DNA of 11,584 bases from the NCBI GenBank assembly GCA_004335635.1, contig QAXH01005701.1, positions 4,360-15,943 of the forward strand. The letters run 5' to 3'. The DNA comes from Chloromonas sp. AAM2. Lineage: Eukaryota > Chlorophyta > Chlorophyceae > Chlamydomonadales > Chlamydomonadaceae. A model generated the notes under the pieces. The model searched no databases. It saw nothing but the letters and a program-made list of their open reading frames with translations, and was not told the origin of the DNA. Of the stretch, positions 1-7,209 are shown one piece after another (position 1 is the stretch's first letter; the number at the start of each line of letters is the position of its first letter). Made by a program: the position numbers and the translations under genes.

Positions 1-909
1 TAGGCCAGGGCGGTGCCCATCCCGTTCCGTGTCCTCTGACGGCTTCCCTGGTGTAAATACATATATATATATACCAAACTGTTGGGCAAACACTGCCAAT
101 GGTTGCGACATTGGTTCTACAGTGTTCTCTCACACAGACCTTCCCAAGGTCACCTCGCCATTGGTGGTGTTCCCTGTTGTGGACCCTGCCGCTTTTTACC
201 CTGTTTGCTGGGGACTTGAGGAGAACAGCACATGACTTCAGTCCAGGCATGAACTACCAAGCAGACGTGCTTTGAGGTCCAGCCAGTAAATGCTCTACTC
301 TCAAGCCAGGTTGCCTACAAGCCAGGTTGAACAAAGGGTCCGCCCAACGGTTGTTGAACATCACATTGCGGCAAATTCTCAAGACATCATGAATTATTGC
401 TTTTGCTGACTTGCACGCGCCTGTCGGCCATTGGCAGTAGGCCTTCAGCTGTCCCTTGAGCCCTTTCCGCGCTTTGGCTTTTGCTTTTCTCTTTTCTATT
501 GATTGTTGTCCTTGCTCAGGCTTGGCCGGACGATATCCAGCCACGTCCCTTGCATGACTTGCTAGCGTTTAGCGCTCGATACCTGGAGACCCCCCCTGCT
601 GTCTCTGACCACATGCATCAAACATTATTTGAGAGCAAGCCGTGCAAGCTTTTGGTTTAGCTGACAAGTCAGGCATGATTGGGAACGAGCTGGCAGCATG
701 TGTGCTAATTGCCCATAGAAAATTGTGAATTCCATTTCAATCTATGCCTTATTGTCTAAACAGGATTGAGGTCTGAGGTTGTCAGGAAACCGTCAAAAGT
801 CTGCATGTTGGATGTTGCAGTTAAAGCATCCGCAAGACAAGACAAGGCATGGGATATCTCCAACGGTGCGATCATGAGGATGAACAAGTGGGCGGGCCAG
901 TGGGCAGAC
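1..909. other. No recognisable gene
   Basis: I see no conserved protein or RNA here. A TA dinucleotide run lies near 60-73. The 11-base word AAGCCAGGTTG occurs twice, near 303-313 and 318-328. A plus-strand reading frame ending in TGA at 233-235 follows a pyrimidine-rich stretch ending in CACACAG (about 125-136), so it could be a terminal exon, but it matches no family I know. A basic minus-strand frame (about 254-544, rich in Lys and Ala near its start) begins only at a GTG and is also unrecognised. Confidence 0.5.
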
Positions 910-967
910 GCTCGCGTGTGACCACTGCAACGCTCACGTGCGACCACTGCAACGCTCACGTGTGACC
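910..967. repeat. 22-bp tandem repeat
   Basis: Two full copies and one partial copy of a 22-base unit lie head to tail: 910-931, 932-953 and 954-967. The unit is close to GCTCACGTGCGACCACTGCAAC, and the copies differ at only a few positions. There are no unique spacers, so this is a minisatellite and not a CRISPR array. Confidence 0.9.
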
Positions 968-2869
968 TGTCATTGCAATGCCATTTCAATATTCAGGTCC
1001 CTGGTAGGTCTAACGAGTTTTGCGGTCAGCATAGCACTTCGAGGGGTGACCACCACCATTACTATCGCGGTGTGTCGCAATCCCCTTTACTTGTAGGTTG
1101 GATGGGCTGGAGTCCCTTCCCTCATGTAATATCTCCATCGCTCCTGTCTCATCAAATGCAGAGCCCAGTCGGTTCAGCTTTGCCAAGTTGGCAATTACAG
1201 ATGGATTCTGACGCTGGTCTCTGGCAGTGGTTACATGTGACAAAAGCAAACATGTGACGCCTGAGTTGTGTGACGTGGTATGTTGGTGGGGTGTCCAGTT
1301 AAAAAAACATGTTTGCCAGTTCTGGGACAAGGTGAGCAACATACATAGGTAGACGTGGTGCACTGCCAGTACTGGGACAGTTGGGCAATTTGACACAGCA
1401 GTACAGAAAGGCACAGCGATAGACACACCAAACCTCTCAAAACATTGGGACAATTTGCCGACTGAACACGAACTGAAACGAAGTTGCTCAAGATATCCAT
1501 CCATTTCATATGCCCACATGTGGCGCCGTGCCTGCAAGAGGCGTCACTACTGAAAATACTAACTTGTCAACGTCAACAGACTTGCGGTGTTACATTAGTC
1601 GGTGATGGATGGACATGATGGTACACCTAAGCGGTGGTACAGCATTCAGCAGCACTATGAATGAAATTGGTACAGCTGCAGATGCTCACACATTAGGAAC
1701 AAGCCATGCATACAAGGCTTGAACGAGGCGGAAAGCATTGCAATGAACAAAGAACCAGCAAGTAAAGCACGATGAGCAAAAACCCAATGTGTGCAGGAGG
1801 AGTCGTGCAAGCACAGCATCTGGAGGCAGATAACGGTCCTGCAGGCAGGACACCGTCTAGCCTAATGGAAGTTCCTGTGCCGATGAGTTGTATGCATGGC
1901 GAGAACTTGAATCATTCAGGTCCCAAAGCCCAAGTAAGCTACAATATAAATACAGTCGGTTATACAATGTCTGAGGTACGTCCTGCACGGGTGATGGGAT
2001 GCCGCAGACAACAACAACAAGACGCACAGCTATAAACAACAGATAGGAACACACAACGCAATGGTGATGGCCCTGAACTCCTGTTTGTTTGTTTGCTTTG
2101 CACTGTTGAAAACTGAATGCTCCATCGTATAGAGTGAAAAATTGTTGTTGGTGTAAAGTGGCACACGCGCACACACTTGCACACAGACACACACACGGAC
2201 CAGGCTTGTACATAGACTAGGAAGCTGGTCCGGCCACAGTACAGCCAGTCTACAGCCTGGCGAGCCAGACCACCAACCACCGCAACCATTCCCAGGTCAG
2301 GTCTAGTCGGCCGATGAAAAACGACTAAGAAGTCTAAATCTAGTCAGTGGGCGTTGATAAAGCAATGAGTGCCAGACTCAAAACTAAGTGAGTGACAGTT
2401 AAGTTCTGCTCGCCGAGGGAGGCGTTGTGGCAAGACACGGACAAGATGAACATGCCGACCCTGACACGGTCCACAACAAAGACTTTCTAGTTTTGCCAGC
2501 ATCACGGTCAACTAGCCCGCCATGGAATGCTTTGCTCGGGAATAATTACCCTAGGCCCGAATTCCGGTCCTGAAGACTCGATTGTTGAACGACAGGCCGA
2601 AGCTGGCACAGGCCTCAACCTGGAATGAGCTAATCTGGACATGGCCGCAGGTCAGCAGAGGAGTGTCAGTGTGGTTGCATCATGTAATGGTATGCCGCGT
2701 GGTCAGTATGGCTGCATCAGGATGTCATGTTTGAAGATCGCCTAGGAGTGTAGCCCTGAGCAGTCCAGGGAGGGACGGAATTCGGCTGAGCTGGATGCCA
2801 TGGAGTGATCAGGGAAACAGCTCAGCTGCTTGTGCGACGTCGGCATGCCTGCAACAGCTCCAACCAACA
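968..2869. other. Long stretch without a recognised gene
   Basis: Nearly 1.9 kb with no recognisable conserved protein. Reading frames on both strands are short, mostly lack an ATG, and have the cysteine- and serine-rich composition typical of translated non-coding DNA. The one exon-like piece is on the minus strand at about 1095-1230, open up to a possible GTAAAG donor; it is discussed as a finding. A phrase close to GCCAGTWCTGGGACA occurs twice, 50 bases apart (about 1315 and 1365). CA-rich DNA lies at 2162-2198. The words GTCAGTGTGGTTGCATCA and GTCAGTATGGCTGCATCA form an imperfect direct repeat near 2665-2720. Confidence 0.5.
2162..2198. repeat. CA-rich microsatellite
   Basis: An imperfect run of CA dinucleotides, interrupted by CGCG, TTG and GAC. 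Frames across it give Cys/Val-rich peptides that are artefacts of the repeat. Confidence 0.75.
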
Positions 2870-2910
2870 CAAACTGCTGCTCCTGCTGCCGCCGCTGCTG
2901 CTGTTGCCTG
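2870..2910. repeat. CTG/CCG trinucleotide tract
   Basis: An imperfect CTG/CCG triplet run lies beyond the AMMECR1 stop codon, so it would be in or after that gene's 3' UTR. It gives polyalanine in one plus-strand frame, which explains the apparent ORF there. Confidence 0.6.
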
Positions 2911-2929
2911 TGAGGATGCATGCTTGTTG

Positions 2930-2962
2930 CCTAGGGTTCTGCTGAGTTTTGCTAGGGTTTGC
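2930..2962. repeat. Telomere-like CTAGGGTTT words
   Basis: The words CCTAGGGTT, TTTTGCTAGGGTTT and GCCTAGAGTTTTG lie close together. They share the 13-mer TTTTGCTAGGGTT with the minus strand of the repeat at 8110-8172, so the same degenerate telomere-like element occurs twice in this window. Confidence 0.5.
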
Positions 2963-3012
2963 CTAGAGTTTTGTCAGGACGGGATAAGGGTCCGGCATGG
3001 TGCCATCATGAG

Positions 3013-4163
3013 TCACACTCCGGCACCATGTGCAGCCACCTTCACTAACTGAGGCGCTGCAGCTGCGGCCAGCGATGCCACAGACAACCCTGTACTGCCA
3101 TGCGTTTCAGAACCAGTGATGGCCTGGCGGTACTCTTGCCACGTCATGCCGGTCACACTTGACTTGTACCGTGTGAGAGTAATCCTGTCCAAAAAAGAAA
3201 CGTCCACACGACCGTTGTAGCCTGCCTTGCGTACAAGGGCATCCAACGTGTCCCTGCCAACGAACAAGAAACGGACATGTGCCATGCGTCATGTGGACCC
3301 TGTGGGATAGGCCCAAGTTGCGCTGCATTCTAATGCCAGCAATTCTTGGAAATCAGCACTGGCATTTTGGCGCAAGTCCCAGACACCCTGTGTCTTTCAT
3401 GAAGTTCAGTTATGGAGTTCAGTTATGGGGTGAGAATCTGTTGCAATCAAAAGCACGATTCCACGAAAGCAGTTGCATATGCTCACTTACTTAGTGGCAT
3501 GCTATTCTCACAGTCATTGTTCTCACACGCCTGGTCGCAAACAAACTGCTTGTACTGACACCATGTATAACACGTGATGCGAGCTGAGCTCACCTGAGAG
3601 ACCATCCCTGGTCGGAGGCCACTTCGGGCAGAAAGGTGGCGGACCGGCGGCACTGGACGTGAGGGTCTATGAACCTGTCAAAAAATGTGACAGTTTTGCA
3701 GGTTGTGGGGTTCCTGGTGCATTTTGGCGAGTTTCCTGGTGCATGCAACCATGCGTCAGACTCACTCAATGACAATGCCGTGCGTGCCAACCTCCCAGTC
3801 CTTCCAGCTGGCTGCCTTTTCAAAGCAGCTGAGCAGAGACACCTTGCAGCTCAACTTAGCAAGCTCCCGGGTCTCAATGGCCGGGAATCTGGAGTCCCTT
3901 AGAGCAGCAGTCAGGGCGTAGTCCTTGAGAGCTGCGTGCAGTTGGCGAGGCTCAAGAGTACCGATGCAGCCACGAAGACGAGGCCCGTCCGAGTGCGCGT
4001 GCGTGTTCCAGGTCACAAACAGAGCAGTGCTGCAGTCCGCAAACCAGGGTTCTGGCAGCGTTCGGCCATGTAGGTGAGCGTCCAAGACAGAGAATGCATA
4101 CACTACATGCTCTGACGTCGCTATCTCTTGGCGGGTACTGTCAGCCCGAACCAAGGATCGCAT
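3013..4163 (-). CDS. AMMECR1: AMMECR1-domain protein, three exons, complete
   Basis: Homologue of human AMMECR1, a conserved single-domain protein of unsettled biochemical function that also occurs in bacteria and archaea. Coding exons are 4163-3766, 3674-3594 and 3253-3013, giving 239 residues. Introns are 3765-3675 (GTGAGT...TTTTTTGACAG) and 3593-3254 (GTGAGC...TTGTTCGTTGGCAG), both phase 2. The spliced frame reads through without a break and ends in TGA. Recognisable family blocks, in order: the LRGCIGT signature (residues 63-69), ALKDYALTAALRDSRFP (78-94), DWEVGTHGI (122-130), TFLPEVASDQGW (about 146-157), LVRKAGYNG (166-174) and ITLTRYKSS (184-192). The first ATG follows an in-frame TAG (9 bases upstream) and gives a length close to prokaryotic members, lacking the long N-terminal extension of human AMMECR1. 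The alanine-rich tail after residue 200 is not conserved. I see no TGTAA signal in the expected orientation close downstream. Confidence 0.93.
3403..3428. repeat. 13-bp perfect tandem duplication in AMMECR1 intron 2
   Basis: AGTTCAGTTATGG occurs twice head to tail (3403-3415 and 3416-3428). It is intronic and does not touch the splice sites. It is likely a small recent slippage or duplication event. Confidence 0.9.
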
Positions 4164-4364
4164 TCTACGCTAGCTGCGAGGTAAGGAGGCCACCTTGATG
4201 AGCCTATGTGAGGAGGAGTCCCAGACATGAGTTGAAAGGGAAGGAAATCAAATACGCTGAGACAAGCCCTAATCACGTGTCACCTGATGATGGTGGCGTA
4301 CAGAGGATTTCTGTGACGATGATCAACTGACTAACTTCGTCTGGGGCTTTGGGCCAACTCAGGC
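4164..4364. promoter_or_regulatory. Divergent intergenic region between AMMECR1 and the ankyrin gene
   Basis: About 200 bases separate the two outward-facing ATG codons, so both promoters and 5' leaders must lie here or overlap. On the ankyrin side an in-frame TAA (4332-4334) rules out a longer unspliced N-terminus. On the AMMECR1 side TTACCTCGCAG just upstream of the ATG resembles a splice acceptor, so a 5' UTR intron is possible. No clear TATA box is visible. The promoter role is inferred from gene orientation only. Confidence 0.4.
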
Positions 4365-5320
4365 ATGGCAGGACCGGTTTGCAAGAGTTGGTTGCATGCT
4401 TTCCAGACCATGGCAGCCGATCCAGAGCAGTTGGCCACCTGTCTGACCGTACGCCATGGTGGTGTGGATGCAGCGTTGCTGCGTGCAGCCATACACGGTC
4501 AACTCAGGGTTGCGCAAATCCTTGTGAACCGTGATTTGGGAAAAGCTCGTGATGTAGCACTGTCAGCTGCTGCTCGTCATGGCCATGCACACATGGTGCA
4601 TATGCTGCTGGACCATGGTGCTGATGCGCATGCGTTTAACGGTGGAGCATTATGATATGCTGCTTTTCATGGCCATGCAGAGGTGGTGCATATGCTGCTG
4701 GAACGTCGTGCTGCCGTTCATGCGCATGATGATATAGCATTGATCAGTGCTTCTCTTCATTTTTTGGCCATGCACACAAGGTGCATATGCTGCTGGACAA
4801 TGGTGCTGAAGTCCATGCGGATGGTGATGCAGCTCTGAGATATGCTATTGAGCATGGTCATACAGAGGTGGCCCATGTACTGATGGACCATGGTGCTGAT
4901 GTCCATGCGGTTGATGACAAAGCACTGAGGTACGCTACTCGTCATGGGCATGTAGATTTGGTGCTTATGCTGCTGGCCCGTCATGCTAATCTTCAAGCAC
5001 ATGGGAATGCGCCGACACATGCTGCTGATGTCCAAGGTGCGGATGCCCATGCGCGTCGTCATGGCGGTGCAAATATTTTGGGTATGTGTAGTGTGCAGTA
5101 GGTATTCCGAAAGTGTCAACTCATGCATAGCTTGTGTTGGAATGCCGCCGGCCCATGGTGCTGATGTCCATGCGGGTGGTGATAATGCACTGAGGTCTTG
5201 TCGCTATGGTCTTGCAAAGGTGATGCGTATGCTTCTGGACCATGGGGTGCACATGTAAGTGGGCCCACCACAGGCATTGAGTGGTGCTGACCCGCATGCT
5301 GCTAAACCATGTCGCTGACC
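4365..5320 (+). pseudogene. Ankyrin-repeat gene, disrupted
   Basis: Starts at an ATG and encodes a short leader (MAGPVCKSWLHAF...) followed by tandem 30-residue ankyrin units of the pattern ALRYA..HGH.EVVHMLLDHGADVHA. Such repeats usually bind other proteins. The first intact stretch ends at TGA 4653-4655, exactly where the arginine of ALRYA is expected. The ankyrin pattern resumes in the same frame, then shifts at a run of six T (4760-4765); removing five bases there would restore the pattern. A good block of units follows (about 4781-5020), then a degenerate one, a TAG at 5099-5101, and another unit in a different frame (5149-5258, ending in TAA). Fragments (GADPHAA, MLLNHVADL) continue to about 5320. 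AMMECR1 and the deacetylase both end in TGA, so TGA recoding is unlikely. An intron near 5081-5127 (GGTATGT...CATAG) might rescue part of the tail. Decay or assembly error could explain the breaks. Confidence 0.75.
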
Positions 5321-6172
5321 TACTACTTGTCCAATTGCATGGTCGTGGGCTTCGTGCATCACAGTTGGGACAAAAGCATGCAAAGCAGCACGCACCTCGT
5401 TTTGTTAGCGCGAGGTACCATGGCAGCAAAGGTAATGATGGCCTTCTGAGCTATTCGTTTGCACAACCCTAGGAAAGGAGAGTCGATTGGCGGTTTAGTG
5501 TCCAGGGGGAATTGGAAAGGTAGGCGGTGTTGGGTAGGCTCTACCACAAAGGTCTACCACAACACGAGATGTTCACCCCAATGCACAACAATGCCACGTT
5601 TCTTGCTCTGGCCTTCTGAGCTAAGTACCATCTTGTGGTACCAGAAGGACATCAGGGTTATGCACTCAAACTACTTTATATATTGATTACAACAGGGGAC
5701 CCCACATGCACCGAGGGCAAACGCTGGCAAGCCATGCAAGAGCCGAGGCTCAATACCGTGCTAACCAACCCTGTGCAGCAGAAGGCAACTTCAAGGCGCA
5801 AAGGGCAAAGAACACAGAAGTCAAAGCACTGTGGACAAGCAAAGGCGTACCGCCAAAGGCGCAGTTAGACACAACAAAGTCTGGGCCTGAGTTGGCGACC
5901 GGGCAGGGGCCTGACAGTTTCTGGGGTGGCGGCAGCTTGAGAGCAAGTCCGCCATCGAGCAGGAAGAAAGAAGGGATGGTCGCGGCTGAGCAGCCAGACA
6001 AAACTGGCCGGCGTTGAGTTGGTAACTGACATTGACTGGTAGTGGCATTGCTTCTCCGCCTTGCGGCACATGTCAGGAAAGTCAGTATTTCTACTGTTGC
6101 CCTCCCATGTGACGGCATGCTCTGACAGAAACGCTCCGACTGCAACCGTGCATGTGCTGATCTAGCTAGTTT
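5321..6172. other. No recognisable gene downstream of the ankyrin repeats
   Basis: Frames here are short and resemble nothing I know. The longest from an ATG is on the plus strand at 5706-6017 (103 codons, Ala/Lys/Gln-rich, no domain recognised); an equally long frame lies on the other strand, as expected from base composition. I therefore do not call a gene. Confidence 0.45.
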
Positions 6173-6233
6173 CAGGTTGCAGTGGAGCAGTGGTCAGGTT
6201 GGAGCAGTGGTCAGGTTGCAGTGGAGCAGTGAA
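6173..6233. repeat. 22-bp tandem repeat with one shortened copy
   Basis: Three copies of a unit close to CAGGTTGCAGTGGAGCAGTG plus GT lie at 6173-6194, 6195-6211 and 6212-6233. The middle copy lacks five bases (GCAGT). This is a minisatellite without spacers. Confidence 0.9.
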
Positions 6234-6434
6234 GCTTGTAATCTTCCTGAATGCGGAGATTACAAGGAGGGAGTGCACACCCTGCAGCACATCCAACGCA
6301 AATAGCAACTACTTGCGCAAATTGCAGAAATTTCTCGTAGTAAAGGGGAATCTGACCGTGCCAGCAAGGGGTGGTGAGTCCCTTGTGGCCATCACCTGTT
6401 CGCGTTGTATAGTCATTGGATCATTACTGCTGCC

Positions 6435-6647
6435 ATGTCGGGCGAGCATCGCCGCACCTCAGGGCGCTTGAGAAACCTCACTGCAGCATCATCGAAAACT
6501 CAATCGCAAGCACCAGCACCCCAGCACCTCTGCACCAGCACTCCTGAGGCGAAAAGGAAGCGAGAGCTGTCCCGAGTTCAGGGCAAGGAGCGTGCCCGCA
6601 TCAGCAGCTTAGAAATGTGTTGTAATTGTAATTGTAATGTGTTGTAA
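6435..6647 (+). CDS. Possible small basic protein or first exon, unrecognised
   Basis: An ATG-started frame of 70 codons, beginning MSGEHRRTSGRLRNLTAASS. It is rich in Ser, Ala, Gln and Arg, with a basic patch KRKRELSRVQGKERAR at about residues 40-55. The composition resembles the disordered, nuclear-type N-terminus of a larger protein. The last residues are encoded by the TGTAA repeats that follow, and the stop codon itself lies in one of them, so the true end or a splice site may come earlier. Nothing marks a family. It could equally be chance; a continuation on the same strand (6943-7111, containing TSEEQVDMGARDQ) is conceivable but unproven. Confidence 0.22.
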   Translation: MSGEHRRTSGRLRNLTAASSKTQSQAPAPQHLCTSTPEAKRKRELSRVQGKERARISSLEMCCNCNCNVL

Positions 6648-6652
6648 TGTAA
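6621..6652 (+). terminator. Cluster of five TGTAA poly(A)-signal motifs
   Basis: TGTAA, the usual green-algal polyadenylation signal, occurs five times in 32 bases: 6621-6625, 6627-6631, 6633-6637, 6643-6647 and 6648-6652. It would end a plus-strand transcript, facing the end of the leftward deacetylase gene. The density may instead reflect a short ATTGTA repeat, so function is inferred. Confidence 0.35.
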
Positions 6653-6689
6653 CCACTTTGTGGTGTAAGAACAACCGTGACCTTCAAAC

Positions 6690-7099
6690 CACTGGGTCCG
6701 TTCCAGGCCATCCCAGATCAGATCTTCAGCCCAAACCACTGTACAGCAGCCAGGCCCACACGTACATAGAACGCGCAGGCTCCTCCAGCTTCTTACATGA
6801 GCAATGTGAACGTTCGAATTCAAAAGCATGTCCGGATCCAAGAGATCTGGATACTTGCACCACTGCGGTTCTGCGAACCAACGCAGATTTTCAGAAGGCA
6901 TGAAGGGATGCTTGTGCTCCACCAACTTCATGATTGTGCTGACTGACACCACTAGTGCTGCTGACCAGCGAGGAACAGGTTGACATGGGTGCACGTGATC
7001 AGAAACGTGTGTTGCGAGCAGCCATGCATGATGAATCAGACTTGTCATCAAGCAAAACCAGAAACCATTTGCACCAAACTGCCACGCCAGGAGGCTCAC
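6690..7099 (-). other. Open, exon-like stretch beyond the deacetylase stop codon
   Basis: The minus strand is open across this interval and contains HPFMPSENLRWFAEPQWCKY and PDLLDPDMLL at about 6810-6900. This piece has a protein-like composition, followed by CAT and then GTAAGAAG, which resembles a splice donor. I recognise no family. It falls between the deacetylase stop (7210) and a candidate poly(A) signal, so it may simply be 3' UTR; a separate downstream gene or old transposon piece is the alternative. Confidence 0.2.
6793..6797 (-). terminator. Candidate TGTAA poly(A) signal of the deacetylase gene
   Basis: TTACA on the plus strand, i.e. TGTAA on the coding strand, lies 413 bases past the TGA of the deacetylase. 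It is the first such motif I find in that direction. A 3' UTR of about 400 bases would be normal for green algae. The same bases overlap a GTAAGA donor-like word, so the assignment is uncertain. Confidence 0.35.
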
Positions 7100-7209
7100 G
7101 TTCGCTTGAATAGGCCAGGAGCCTTAGTGAACCCATGTGCACTGGTAGCGTGCATGTGCCGCGCTGACTGCTCCAAACACATGTAGAAAGCTCTTTGCAG
7201 AAACTCGCG

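Noticed and set aside
910..967. CRISPR array
   Set aside because: Repeats here, at 6173 and at 7680 are directly adjacent with no unique spacers, and the genome is eukaryotic.
1010..1537. 175-codon minus-strand frame as one gene
   Set aside because: Most of it is Cys/Ser/His-rich without any recognisable motif and it overlaps repeated non-coding words; only the 1095-1230 part is kept as a weak exon candidate.
4653..4655. TGA read as an amino acid (alternative genetic code or selenocysteine)
   Set aside because: The AMMECR1 and deacetylase genes both use TGA as their natural stop at the expected length, and the ankyrin gene has further damage downstream.
4757..5128. Long minus-strand frame opposite the ankyrin repeats
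   Set aside because: It is open because the 90-bp repeats have no stops in that antisense frame; its peptide (MDIS/HQYM-type repeats) mirrors the ankyrin units and has no features of its own.
6813..6822. tRNA T-loop-like GTTCGAATTC
   Set aside because: The flanking bases do not form a T-stem and no acceptor or anticodon arm is found around it.
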